In this document: piece by piece, positions 46,830 through 57,621 of the stretch
How the letters are laid out: each line of letters starts with the position of its first letter
How positions within the stretch are numbered: position 1 is the first letter of the stretch
Source of the DNA: Gammaproteobacteria bacterium
GTDB taxonomy: Bacteria; Pseudomonadota; Gammaproteobacteria; Pseudomonadales; Pseudomonadaceae
Assembly: GCA_903970465.1 (NCBI GenBank)
Contig: CAJCIO010000001.1
Location: forward strand, 21,775-85,774
Direction of reading: 5' to 3'
Length of the DNA stretch: 64,000 bases
The notes under the pieces: model-generated
What the model saw: only the letters and a program-made list of their open reading frames with translations
Databases searched by the model: none
Told to the model about the DNA's origin: nothing
Made by a program: the position numbers and the translations under genes

Positions 46830-46988
46830 TCAGCTTACTTTGGAGACCACGGCAGCGATCACCGGAATAGCCGAGTCGATCACCCCGCCAATGTCGGCGA
46901 AAATGCCGGCACCGCGTACTTCATGGGTGTCTTCCAGGGTCATTTCCTGGGGAGCGTTGACGATTTCCAGTTGGGCTTGTGTAGACAT
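46830..46988 (-). CDS. Small peptide, putative cargo of the C39 exporter
   Basis: A 52-residue product read from ATG 46988, with a GAGG ribosome site 7 nt upstream. The N-terminal half is polar and acidic (leader-like, ending TLEDTHEVRGA). The C-terminal 25 residues are hydrophobic, Gly/Ala/Ile/Val-rich and Cys-free (GIFADIGGVIDSAI...). The sequence before the proposed cut, with V at -4 and G-A at -2/-1, is compatible with the GG/GA leaders processed by C39 peptidases, though the usual L/E positions are weak. It is the first gene of the exporter operon. No known bacteriocin family was recognised. Confidence 0.7.
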   Translation of the reverse strand: MSTQAQLEIVNAPQEMTLEDTHEVRGAGIFADIGGVIDSAIPVIAAVVSKVS

Positions 46989-47242
46989 GGCGATACCTCG
47001 ATTTATTGTTATTGATGGGGATTGCCGCCAAGACGGCAGACGAGGTCGAGCGGTGCTCCGTACAGCAGCGCACGACAACGTCGCCTCTGAGCGAGCCGGA
47101 TGAACTCGCTCAGTGGCCGGGTGATTATCTCGATCGGGGCGGGAGGCGGATAGCAGGCAAGTCTGACAGAGCTGTAGGGGAAGTCTGAAGAAGGTGGGGT
47201 TGGGTAGGACGGTTCCTACGATGGGCATTCAATGGGCATTCT
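46989..47242. other. Upstream region of the peptide operon
   Basis: About 250 bp of non-coding sequence between the peptide start and a REP pair. It contains a perfect 8-bp inverted repeat (TGAGCGAG / CTCGCTCA, 47088-47112, 9-nt spacer) that could be an operator, and presumably the operon promoter. No regulator gene accompanies the operon. Confidence 0.5.
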
Positions 47243-47307
47243 TTCGGGGGCAAGCCCCCTCGCTGCAGCATTAATCGAGACTAGCAGCGAGGGGGCTCGC
47301 CCCCGAA
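47243..47307. repeat. REP-like inverted pair, GGGGGCAAGCCCCCTCGCTGC type
   Basis: Arms 47243-47266 and 47284-47307 are inverse copies with one mismatch around a 17-nt spacer. It lies between the peptide operon promoter region and the cadA stop, and is related to the element at 40862 that bounds the other end of the operon. Confidence 0.85.
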
Positions 47308-47313
47308 ATCGTA

Positions 47314-49662
<2,349 letters not shown>

Positions 49663-49698
49663 GGGTCCGGTCTCTGAAATGCTTGTTGCCAAGTGAAC

Positions 49699-49719
49699 AC
49701 CCTGTAGCGACTATAGGGT
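49699..49719. promoter_or_regulatory. CadR operator in the cadA promoter
   Basis: Dyad ACCCTGTAG...CTATAGGGT in the gap between cadA and cadR. On the cadA strand it fills the stretch between TTGACC (-35) and a weak TTCACT (-10), 19 bp apart, the stretched spacer expected for MerR-family activation. Confidence 0.8.
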
Positions 49720-49751
49720 CAAGACACTTTTTGCAGATCGAGGCACATCAC

Positions 49752-50201
49752 ATGAAAATCGGCGAACTGGCCAAGGCCACCGATTGCCCGGTAGAGACGA
49801 TTCGCTACTACGAACGCGAAGGCCTGCTGCCCGAGCCCGCCCGCAGCGACGGCAACTACCGGATCTACGCCCAGGCACACGTCGAGCGCCTGACGTTCAT
49901 CCGCAACTGCCGCATCCTCGACATGACCCTCGAAGAAATCCGCAGCCTGCTCGACCTGCGCGACAGCCCGCAAGACCGTTGCGAGAGCGTCAACCACCTG
50001 ATCGACGACCACATCCAGCACGTCAGCGCGCGCATCGAAGGCCTGATGGCCCTGCAACAGCAGCTCGTGGAGCTACGCCAGCGCTGCGGCAGCGAGGCCG
50101 ACGACGACCCCTGCGGCATCCTCCAACGACTGGAGGTGACCGGCGCGGTCACCGTACCAGAGGCGGAGCATTCACATGTGGGGAGGAGTCATGGGCATTA
50201 G
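49752..50201 (+). CDS. cadR: MerR-family cadmium/zinc-responsive regulator CadR
   Basis: A 149-aa MerR regulator. The winged helix-turn-helix is residues 1-70 (KIGELAKATDCPVETIRYYEREG) and a dimerisation helix spans about 75-112. The metal-site cysteines typical of CadR/PbrR proteins are C77, C112 and C121. A His-rich tail (EHSHVGRSHGH) may form an additional metal site, as known for some CadR proteins. ATG 49752 was chosen; an upstream in-frame start would run through the operator. It activates divergent cadA when metal is bound. Confidence 0.94.
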   Translation: MKIGELAKATDCPVETIRYYEREGLLPEPARSDGNYRIYAQAHVERLTFIRNCRILDMTLEEIRSLLDLRDSPQDRCESVNHLIDDHIQHVSARIEGLMALQQQLVELRQRCGSEADDDPCGILQRLEVTGAVTVPEAEHSHVGRSHGH

Positions 50202-50233
50202 CCTGTGATTCTGCAATAGTCGCACTGACGCGT

Positions 50234-50307
50234 TCGCGGGCAAGCCTTGCGTCCACAGGTGCGCCGCTCAGGTTTGGCTTGCACTGTGGGCGCAAGGCTT
50301 GGCCACG
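50234..50307. repeat. REP inverted pair
   Basis: CGCGGGCAAGCCTTGCGTCC...(arm near 50235-50258) opposes GGGCGCAAGGCTTGGCC...(50284-50307). The arms are imperfect. It lies between the convergent cadR and thyA stops. Confidence 0.8.
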
Positions 50308-50342
50308 AGAGAACCCGGTTGCCTCGACCTCGAACCCCGGCC

Positions 50343-51314
50343 TTAAACCGCCATCGGCGCCGTCATCGGCGGATGGTGCTCATACCCTTCCAACGAGAAA
50401 TCGCTCGGCTCGATCAGCTCCAGCCATTCCGGCTGGTACACGCCGGTCTTGGCGAATTCCGGGACGCGATCAGAGATCACCAGCCTGGGCGCCGGCAGGG
50501 GTTCGCGGTCGAGTTGCTCGGTGAGCATGCTCAGGTGGTTTTCATAGACGTGCGCATCGCCGATGAAATAGGTGAACCAGCGCGGGGTGTAACCGGTCAG
50601 GCGGCCGATCAGCGACAACAGCGCCGCGCCCTCGGTGAGGTTGAATGGCGTGCCCAGGCCCAGGTCATTGGAGCGGATGTACAGCGTCAAGGAGATTTCC
50701 CGTGTTTCGGCATTCGGGTGGAACTGATACAGCAGATGACATGGCGGCAAGGCCATCTCATCCAGCTGCGCGCAGTTCCAGCCGTGAAACAGGATACGCC
50801 GGCTGCCCGGGTCCTTGATGATGGTATCGACGCACTGGCGAATCTGGTCGATGGCCTTGTACAGCACCACGTAGGCCTCGCCGTCCTCCTCGGCCTGGGC
50901 GAGTTGCGTATAGCCCTGACCGAGCGCCAGCTCGATAGCCGCCGGGTTGCTCAGCGCAATGCGCTTGTAGGCCGGCCACTGGCGCCATTGCACACCGTAG
51001 ATCTCCCCCAGGTCGTCGGCGCCCTTGCGGAAAGGGTTGTCGAGCCACTGCTGGTTCTCGTTGGCGTTCTGGTCCCAGACCTTGCAACCCAGAGCACGGA
51101 ATTCGGCGGCGTTATTGACCCCTCGCAAAAAGCCGACCATCTCGCCGATGGCCGACTTGAACGCCAGCTTGCGCGTGGTAATCGCCGGAAAGCCTTCCTG
51201 CAAGTCGAAACGCAGCATGGCGCCCGGCAGGCTGATGGTCTTAACCCCAGTACGATTGGACTGAAGAGAGCCACGCTTGATGACGTCGGCGACCAGATCG
51301 AGATATTGCTTCAT
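50343..51314 (-). CDS. thyA: Thymidylate synthase
   Basis: Makes dTMP from dUMP with methylene-tetrahydrofolate. The 323-aa form is longer than the 264-aa E. coli enzyme, with an insert around residues 85-150, as seen in several Pseudomonas. The catalytic Cys is C192 in [10 protein letters not shown], with [16 protein letters not shown] and the dUMP-binding tail following. It is 48 bp downstream of lgt on the same strand, and co-transcription is likely. Confidence 0.97.
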   Translation of the reverse strand: MKQYLDLVADVIKRGSLQSNRTGVKTISLPGAMLRFDLQEGFPAITTRKLAFKSAIGEMVGFLRGVNNAAEFRALGCKVWDQNANENQQWLDNPFRKGADDLGEIYGVQWRQWPAYKRIALSNPAAIELALGQGYTQLAQAEEDGEAYVVLYKAIDQIRQCVDTIIKDPGSRRILFHGWNCAQLDEMALPPCHLLYQFHPNAETREISLTLYIRSNDLGLGTPFNLTEGAALLSLIGRLTGYTPRWFTYFIGDAHVYENHLSMLTEQLDREPLPAPRLVISDRVPEFAKTGVYQPEWLELIEPSDFSLEGYEHHPPMTAPMAV

Positions 51315-51362
51315 GACTTACCTGCATCGATGCCGGCAGGGCCGAACCCTGCCTGACGAGTA

Positions 51363-52175
51363 TTAAAGTGCGGCGCTCTGCTCAACCGGCTTGCGGTGAT
51401 AGGCCAGCCAGATCAGCGCCAGGCCACCGATGATCATCGGTACGCACAGCACTTGCCCCATGGTGACCCAGCCCCAGGCCAGGTAGCCCAACTGGGCGTC
51501 CGGCACCCGCACGAACTCCACCAGAAAGCGGAAGATGCCATAGAACAGCGCGAACATGCCGGACACCGCCATGGTCGGGCGCGGCTTGCGCGAGTAAAGC
51601 CAAAGAATAGCGAACAACGCGACGCCTTCCAGCGCGAATTGATAGAGCTGCGAGGGGTGACGCGGCAGTTGTGCTGGATCGCTGAACGGCGGGAACACCA
51701 TGGCCCACGGCAGGTCGGTCGGCTTGCCCCACAGCTCGGCATTGATGAAGTTGCCGATGCGCCCGGCGCCCAGGCCGATCGGTACCATCGGGGCAATGAA
51801 GTCCATCAGCTGGAAGAACGACTTGCCATTGCGCTTGCCGAACCACCACGTCGCGATCATCACGCCGAGCAAGCCGCCATGGAACGCCATCCCGCCTTTC
51901 CAGACTTCGAAAATCAGCAATGGATTGGCCAGATAGACATCAAGATCGTAGAACAGCACGTAGCCCAGCCTGCCACCGACTATCACGCCCATGGCCACCC
52001 AGAAGATCATGTCCGAGAGCTTTTCCTTGGTCCATGTCGGGTCGAAACGCTGCATGCGGCTCAGCGCCAGCAGCCAGGCGCCGCCGATGCCGATGAGGTA
52101 CATCAGGCCGTACCAGTGGATTTTCAGGGGACCGATCGCCAGGGCGACGGGATCGATCTGCGGATAAGCCAGCAT
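51363..52175 (-). CDS. lgt: Prolipoprotein diacylglyceryl transferase
   Basis: The first step of lipoprotein maturation: transfers diacylglycerol to the lipobox Cys. The 270-aa product has seven helices. The Lgt signature [20 protein letters not shown] is near residues 140-160, and the HPSQLYQ motif is near 190. The start is ATG 52175; a much longer open frame upstream is spurious. It probably heads an lgt-thyA transcript. Confidence 0.97.
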   Translation of the reverse strand: MLAYPQIDPVALAIGPLKIHWYGLMYLIGIGGAWLLALSRMQRFDPTWTKEKLSDMIFWVAMGVIVGGRLGYVLFYDLDVYLANPLLIFEVWKGGMAFHGGLLGVMIATWWFGKRNGKSFFQLMDFIAPMVPIGLGAGRIGNFINAELWGKPTDLPWAMVFPPFSDPAQLPRHPSQLYQFALEGVALFAILWLYSRKPRPTMAVSGMFALFYGIFRFLVEFVRVPDAQLGYLAWGWVTMGQVLCVPMIIGGLALIWLAYHRKPVEQSAAL

Positions 52176-52472
52176 TGCGACTCCTCGATAAAGCTGTGGG
52201 CTCCAAGGCGCGCCAATGGGGCTGCGCCTTGATAAAACCGGAACTATGCCCGGATGATCGAAGCACTGACCACCCGGAAATGATGAAATTTGTGACACGG
52301 GCGCCGAGCCCGGCGCAGACGCCTGAACGCGTCGACGATCCAAGCCTGCGGCCATGCGCGGTTTAATCAGGACGGGCATGGTAGCGGAAACAGCCCCTCC
52401 GGCTCCACCCAAGGAGGATGGATAGTGCCGGGTGGCGTGGGTACAGTAGCGACACAGACAAGGAAACCGCCT

Positions 52473-53234
52473 ATGTGCCTGATCGTTTTCGCCTGGTGCC
52501 CCGAGCACGACGTGCCGCTGCTGCTGGCGGCCAACCGTGATGAATTCTATGCCCGCCCGACCTTGCCGCTGGCAGCCTGGAAGGACACGCCGCAGGTGCT
52601 CGCCGGGCGCGACTTGGAGGCAGGTGGTACCTGGCTGGGCCTCGGACCTGGGGGGCGTTTCGCGGCGCTGACCAATATTCGTGATCCCGGTCAAACGGCG
52701 GGACGTCGTTCGCGGGGCGATCTGGTAGCGCAGTTTCTGACCGGCGGCATGGGCCTGGATGACTACTTGCGCGAAGTCCGCGGCCGATGCGCGGAGTACG
52801 CCGGGTTCAATCTGCTCTTGGGCACGATAGAACCCGGCCAGGCGCCACGGTTGATGTATTTCAATGCCCGCCAAGGCGAACCTGTCGCGCTGGCAGCGGG
52901 GGTCTATGGACTGTCGAACGCAGCGCTGGATTCGCCTTGGCCCAAGCTGGTCAAGGCCCGTGAAGCCTTGGCCGCGCAGTTGGCTGAACCGATCGAAGAA
53001 GCGTTGCTGGCTGTGCTGAACGATCCCGAGCCGGCTGCCGAGGCAGATCTGCCAGACACCGGCGTAGGGTTGGCGACTGAAAAACTGCTATCGAGCGTGT
53101 TTATCGCCAGCCCGAGCTATGGCACGCGGGCGAGTACGCTGGTGACGCTGAGGGCGGATGGTCGGCGGCGAATTGTCGAGCGCAGTTATGGGCCCTATGG
53201 CGGGCATCTGGGCGAGGTGGCACTGGAGGATTGA
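52473..53234 (+). CDS. NRDE/TANGO2 family protein
   Basis: A 253-aa cytoplasmic protein beginning MCLIVFAW with the NRDE tetrad at residues 21-24 ([12 protein letters not shown]). The family (TANGO2 in eukaryotes) is an Ntn-hydrolase-like fold of unsettled function, linked to heme or lipid homeostasis in animals. C2 after the start Met is the conserved candidate nucleophile. The ATG at 52473 is fixed by the family N-terminus. A solitary gene. Confidence 0.9.
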   Translation: MCLIVFAWCPEHDVPLLLAANRDEFYARPTLPLAAWKDTPQVLAGRDLEAGGTWLGLGPGGRFAALTNIRDPGQTAGRRSRGDLVAQFLTGGMGLDDYLREVRGRCAEYAGFNLLLGTIEPGQAPRLMYFNARQGEPVALAAGVYGLSNAALDSPWPKLVKAREALAAQLAEPIEEALLAVLNDPEPAAEADLPDTGVGLATEKLLSSVFIASPSYGTRASTLVTLRADGRRRIVERSYGPYGGHLGEVALED

Positions 53235-53252
53235 GGCGTCCTCAACGGACTC

Positions 53253-53321
53253 TCGCGGGCAAGCTTTGCTCCCACAGTACGACTCACCACTGTGGGAGCA
53301 AAGCTTGCTCGCGAAGAGGCC
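53253..53321. repeat. REP inverted pair
   Basis: TCGCGGGCAAGCTTTGCTCC (from 53253) opposes GGAGCAAAGCTTGCTCGCGA (from 53294), between the convergent NRDE and ptsP stops. Confidence 0.85.
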
Positions 53322-53346
53322 AGTAGCATCAGCAAAAAGCTGACAT

Positions 53347-55626
53347 TCAGAGCGTCTTCGGCGCCGCCGGATTGATCATCCGCGACAGGCCCTGATTCTT
53401 CAAAGCCAGCTGCAGCGAGCTGTGGATAACTTGCGGGTTGTCGATCTTCATCAACTGCGCGAGCAATTCCTTGGACTTGCTCATGCTGACCTGACGCAAC
53501 ATCCACTTCACCTTTGGCAAGTTGGTGGCGTTCATCGACAGACTGTCATACCCCATCGCCATCAACAGCACCGCTGCCGCCGGATCACCGGCCATCTCGC
53601 CACAAATACTCACCGGCTTGCCCTCGGCATGGGCTTCGTTGACCACATGCTGCAAGGCCATCAGCACCGCCGGGTGCAGGTAATCGTACAGATCGGCCAC
53701 ACGCGGGTTGTTGCGGTCCACTGCGAGCAAGTACTGGGTCAGGTCGTTCGACCCCACGGACAGGAAGTCCACCTGACGCGCCAGTTCGCGCGCCTGATAG
53801 ACCGCCGCCGGAATTTCCACCATCACGCCCACGGGCGGCATCGGCACGTCGGTGCCTTCATCGCGCACCTCGCCCCAGGCGCGGTGGATCAGATGCAGCG
53901 CCTCTTCGAGTTCGTGCGTACCCGAGATCATCGGCAGCAGGATCCGCAGGTTGTTCAGGCCCTCACTGGCCTTGAGCATCGCCCGGCACTGCACCAGGAA
54001 GATCTCCGGGTGGTCGAGGGTCACGCGGATGCCGCGCCAGCCCAGGAAGGGGTTGTCTTCCTTGATAGGGAAGTACGACAGCGATTTGTCACCGCCGATG
54101 TCGAGGCTGCGCATGGTCACCGGCAGCGGATGGAACGCCGCCAACTGCTCGCGATAAATGGCCAGCTGTTCCTTTTCGCTAGGAAAGCGCTGGTTGATCA
54201 TGAACGGGACTTCGGTGCGATACAGGCCTACGCCTTCAGCGCCACGCTGTTGCGCCCGCGCCACATCAGCCAGCAGGCCGGTGTTGACCATCAACGGCAT
54301 GCGATGCCCGTCGAGCGTCACGCAGGGCAGCTCGCGCAGCGCATCGAGGCCCTTGGAGAGCTCGCGCTCCTCCTCCATGACCGCGCTGTACTGCTTGATC
54401 AGAATCTCGCTGGGGTTGGTGAACACCTCGCCGTGATAGCCGTCGAGGATCATGCGAATGCCATCGACCTTGGAATACGGCAGGTCAACCACGCCCATCA
54501 CCGTCGGGATGCCCATGGCCCTCGCCAGGATCGCCACGTGGGAGTTGCCGGAGCCGAGTACCGAGACCAGGCCGACCAGCTTGCCCTCCGGCACCTCGCC
54601 GAGCATGGCCGGCGACAGTTCTTCGCTGATCAGGATGGTGTTGTCCGGGTACACCATGGTCTGCGAACGGGCTTCCTGCAGATAGGCCAGCAGTCGCCGA
54701 CCCAGGTCCTTGATGTCGGAAGCGCGCTCGCGCAGGTAAGCGTCGTCCATCAGCTCGAAGCGAGCGACGTGCTCGGCCACTACATTGCGCAGCGCGCCCT
54801 GGGCCCATTGGCCAGTCTTGATGATATTGGTGACTTCGCTGCCCAGCGACGCATCGTCGAGCATCATCAGGTACACATCGAACAACGCCCGCTCTTCCGG
54901 GCGCAATTGCGTGGCCAACTTCGCCGAAAGGGTGCGCATATCACCGCGTACGCCCTCCAATGCATTCTGGAACAGGCCGAGCTCGGCCTTGATGTCGGTG
55001 ACCACCTTGTCCGGCACGACATCGAGATCAGCCGGCGGCAACATGACCACGGCGGTACCCACGGCAGCACCCGGTGAACCGGGTACGCCGACGAAACGCG
55101 CTTCCTGGATACCCTTGCCCTGACGCCCCAGGCCGCGGATCGAACCCGTGGCTTCGGCATGGGCGATAACCCCGGCGAGCTGTGCGCTCATGGTCACCAA
55201 GAAGGCTTCTTCGCCCTCGTCGAACTGGCGGCGTTCCTTTTGCTGGATGACCACAACGCCGACCACCCGACGGTGGTGGATGATCGGTGTGCCCAGGAAC
55301 GACGCGAAGCGCTCTTCACCGGTCTCGGCGAAGTAGCGATACCGCGGGTGATCCGCGGCGTTTTCGAGATTCAGAGGTTCTTCACGGGTGCCCACCAGGC
55401 CCACCAGGCCTTCGTTGGGGGCCATGCTGACCTTGCCGATGGAACGCTTGTTGAGGCCTTCGGTGGCCATCAGCACGAAACGGTTGGTCTCAGGGTCGAG
55501 CAGGTAGACCGAACACACCTGGCTGCCCATGGCTTCCCGGACGCGCAGCACAATGATCCCCAACGCCGTCTTGAGATCCTTGGCGGAGTTGACTTCCTGG
55601 ACGATCTTGCGCAGCGTATTGAGCAT
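53347..55626 (-). CDS. ptsP: Enzyme I-Ntr of the nitrogen phosphotransferase system
   Basis: A 759-aa EI-Ntr. The N-terminal GAF domain (about 1-150) senses nitrogen-related metabolites. An EI N-terminal domain carries the phosphohistidine in GSGNSHVAILARAMGIP. A PEP-binding TIM-barrel C-terminus includes GVGLYRTEVPFM and LSVGSNDLTQYLLAVDR. It passes phosphate from PEP to NPr and EIIA-Ntr. ATG 55626 was selected. It follows rppH by 22 bp on the same strand, the conserved rppH-ptsP pair. Confidence 0.97.
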   Translation of the reverse strand: MLNTLRKIVQEVNSAKDLKTALGIIVLRVREAMGSQVCSVYLLDPETNRFVLMATEGLNKRSIGKVSMAPNEGLVGLVGTREEPLNLENAADHPRYRYFAETGEERFASFLGTPIIHHRRVVGVVVIQQKERRQFDEGEEAFLVTMSAQLAGVIAHAEATGSIRGLGRQGKGIQEARFVGVPGSPGAAVGTAVVMLPPADLDVVPDKVVTDIKAELGLFQNALEGVRGDMRTLSAKLATQLRPEERALFDVYLMMLDDASLGSEVTNIIKTGQWAQGALRNVVAEHVARFELMDDAYLRERASDIKDLGRRLLAYLQEARSQTMVYPDNTILISEELSPAMLGEVPEGKLVGLVSVLGSGNSHVAILARAMGIPTVMGVVDLPYSKVDGIRMILDGYHGEVFTNPSEILIKQYSAVMEEERELSKGLDALRELPCVTLDGHRMPLMVNTGLLADVARAQQRGAEGVGLYRTEVPFMINQRFPSEKEQLAIYREQLAAFHPLPVTMRSLDIGGDKSLSYFPIKEDNPFLGWRGIRVTLDHPEIFLVQCRAMLKASEGLNNLRILLPMISGTHELEEALHLIHRAWGEVRDEGTDVPMPPVGVMVEIPAAVYQARELARQVDFLSVGSNDLTQYLLAVDRNNPRVADLYDYLHPAVLMALQHVVNEAHAEGKPVSICGEMAGDPAAAVLLMAMGYDSLSMNATNLPKVKWMLRQVSMSKSKELLAQLMKIDNPQVIHSSLQLALKNQGLSRMINPAAPKTL

Positions 55627-55648
55627 GGCTCGGGGTCGAACTCCGTCG

Positions 55649-56128
55649 TCAGTCGCGCGATAAAAGGCGCGGGGCAAGCTCTTTGAGCGCGCGACGATAA
55701 ACTTCGCGCTTGAATGTCACCACCTGGCCCAGCGGGTACCAATAACTGACCCAACGCCAGCCATCGAACTCGGGCTTGGGCGTCAAATCCATTCTCACGC
55801 GCTCCTCGTTGGAAATCAGGCGCAAGAGAAACCATTTCTGTTTCTGGCCGATACACAGCGGTTGGCTGTGGGTGCGGACCAGGCGTTGCGGCAAACGATA
55901 ACGCAACCAGCCGCGCGTGCAGGCAAGAATTTCAACATCCTGACGCTCCAGCCCTACTTCTTCATTCAACTCGCGGTACAAGGCGTCTTCCGGCGTCTCC
56001 TGGGGGTTGATGCCACCCTGAGGAAACTGCCAGGCGTCCTGGTTGATACGCCGCGCCCACAGCACCTGTCCGGCGTCATTGGTCAGAATGATGCCGACGT
56101 TGGGACGGAAACCATCGGGGTCGATCAC
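55649..56128 (-). CDS. rppH: RNA 5'-pyrophosphohydrolase RppH
   Basis: A Nudix hydrolase that removes pyrophosphate from mRNA 5' ends and so triggers RNase E decay. The 159-aa product has the complete Nudix box [20 protein letters not shown]... at residues 38-60. It is read from GTG 56128 ([14 protein letters not shown]), the start conserved in the family. An ATG upstream at 56170 would add 14 residues and is rejected. It forms a two-gene unit with ptsP. Confidence 0.95.
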   Translation of the reverse strand: MIDPDGFRPNVGIILTNDAGQVLWARRINQDAWQFPQGGINPQETPEDALYRELNEEVGLERQDVEILACTRGWLRYRLPQRLVRTHSQPLCIGQKQKWFLLRLISNEERVRMDLTPKPEFDGWRWVSYWYPLGQVVTFKREVYRRALKELAPRLLSRD

Positions 56129-56269
56129 GGCAACAACCTCGTAAACGCATGTTTCCGCATTGTTCCACAAAGCCTGTCAAGGCGGCAACGCGCCCGCATA
56201 CCTTATGTGCACAGTTGTCAAAAGTCCGTATTCTGTAAGGCGTTTACCAATAGATAGGTGAGAACTTCC

Positions 56270-56929
56270 ATGCGTCTGGCGTTATTTGATCTCGACAACA
56301 CCCTGCTCGGCGGCGACAGCGACCACGCCTGGGGCGATTATCTGTGCGAGCGTGGGATTCTCGACAAGGTCGAATACAAAGCCCGCAATGATGCGTTCTA
56401 TGAAGACTATCTGGCCGGCCAGCTCGATCAGGGCGCCTATCTGGAATTCAGCCTGGAAATTCTCGCTGCGACCGAGCTGGCGCAGCTGGACGAATGGCAC
56501 CGTGATTTCATGCGCGACTGCATCGAGCCGATCATTCTGCCCAAGGCCCTGGCGCTGCTTGAACAACACCGCGCGGCCGGCGACAAGCTGGTGATCATTA
56601 CCGCGACCAACCGCTTCGTCACCGGGCCGATCGCCGAGCGACTGGGCGTCGATACCCTGCTGGCCACCGAGTGCGAAATGGAGAATGGCCGCTATACCGG
56701 TCACAGTTTCGACGTGCCGTGCTTCCGCGAAGGCAAGGTGACGCGCTTGAATCGCTGGCTGGAGGAACAGAGGCTGAATCTGGACGACAGTTATTTCTAC
56801 AGCGATTCGATGAACGACCTGCCGCTGCTGGAAGAAGTCGCCCACCCGATCGTGGTCGACCCGGACCCGAAACTGCACGAAGAAGCCAAGCGCCGTGGCT
56901 GGAAAGAGATTTCGCTGCGCGGGGCGTGA
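56270..56929 (+). CDS. HAD-IB phosphatase (SerB-like subfamily)
   Basis: A 219-aa HAD-superfamily hydrolase. Motif I is [13 protein letters not shown] (D7, D9), motif [16 protein letters not shown], and motif [26 protein letters not shown]. The cap and spacing fit the HAD-IB group that includes phosphoserine phosphatase-like and histidinol-phosphatase-like enzymes; the exact substrate is unknown. ATG 56270 was used. It is divergent from rppH. Confidence 0.92.
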   Translation: MRLALFDLDNTLLGGDSDHAWGDYLCERGILDKVEYKARNDAFYEDYLAGQLDQGAYLEFSLEILAATELAQLDEWHRDFMRDCIEPIILPKALALLEQHRAAGDKLVIITATNRFVTGPIAERLGVDTLLATECEMENGRYTGHSFDVPCFREGKVTRLNRWLEEQRLNLDDSYFYSDSMNDLPLLEEVAHPIVVDPDPKLHEEAKRRGWKEISLRGA

Positions 56930-56947
56930 TTCTGCGGTGTGGCTGAT

Positions 56948-57027
56948 GGCCTCTTCGCGGGCATGCCTTGCTCCCACAAAATGTACGACTCACCACTGTG
57001 GGAGCCGAGCTTGCTCGCGAAGAGGCC
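56948..57027. repeat. REP inverted pair
   Basis: GGCCTCTTCGCGGGCATGCC... (56948-56978) opposes GCTTGCTCGCGAAGAGGCC (ending 57027), between convergent genes. Confidence 0.85.
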
Positions 57028-57054
57028 CGCAAAGCCACCAACAAATAGCCAGCC

Positions 57055-57507
57055 TTACACCGGCTTGACGGCCACCAACACCACAATCACCGCAAAACAC
57101 AGCGCCGAGGCGCCACCGTAGATATAGGCCCGCTTACGCTGCGCCGCCACGTCTTTCTTGTTTGCCGCACGGGAATAGACCTGCGCGCGGCGCAGGCGAT
57201 TGACGCGGCGCACCGCCAGCAGCCAGAACACCCACACCAGCACGTACAGCAACTCCGCCCCCAGCATCCACAACTGCCCCAGCGGCCAGGCGCCGAGGTG
57301 TGCCAGCCACCAGCCACTGAACGGCAGGCTGGCGAGGCTCAGGGCCATCAATACCCAGGCGAACAGCCATGGCCTCTGCAGGCTGCGGCCCAGTGCAGCA
57401 CTGTCCTCACCCGCGCGAATGGTCCGCCAGGCGACCACACCGGCGCTGACAATAAACAGCACTATCGCAACAAAAAAACCTAGCTTGAATGCGCTGTAGC
57501 TTTGCAT
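57055..57507 (-). CDS. Conserved four-helix membrane protein, unknown function
   Basis: A 150-aa protein with hydrophobic segments at about 8-28, 48-66, 75-98 and 128-147 and a basic cytoplasmic loop (RRVNRLRRAQVYSRAANKK) between helices 3 and 4. No domain recognised. It starts at ATG 57507 and lies between the HAD gene and ilvA with REP elements on both sides. Confidence 0.8.
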   Translation of the reverse strand: MQSYSAFKLGFFVAIVLFIVSAGVVAWRTIRAGEDSAALGRSLQRPWLFAWVLMALSLASLPFSGWWLAHLGAWPLGQLWMLGAELLYVLVWVFWLLAVRRVNRLRRAQVYSRAANKKDVAAQRKRAYIYGGASALCFAVIVVLVAVKPV

Positions 57508-57550
57508 GGAGTTCGCCCCCTCACGGCAGTGAATGTTGCGTGACGCTGAT

Positions 57551-57613
57551 GGCCTCTTCGCGAGCAGCGCTCGCTCCCCCGTCTGGCATGCGTACCTGTG
57601 GGAGCGAAGGGGC
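57551..57613. repeat. Degenerate REP pair
   Basis: GGCCTCTTCGCGAGCAGCGC and the opposed TGTGGGAGCGAAGGGGCC; shortened arms, upstream of the membrane-protein gene and after ilvA. Confidence 0.7.
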
Positions 57614-57621
57614 CGTCAGAA

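Noticed and set aside
51363..52874. A 503-residue version of Lgt
   Set aside because: Sequence upstream of ATG 52175 is not conserved, overlaps the divergent NRDE gene, and would place a long polar leader before a polytopic membrane protein of standard length.
53422..55077. A 551-codon open frame antisense to ptsP
   Set aside because: It lies wholly inside a strongly conserved gene on the other strand, has His/Gln/Val-rich composition typical of antisense frames in high-GC DNA, and has no ribosome site or recognisable domain.
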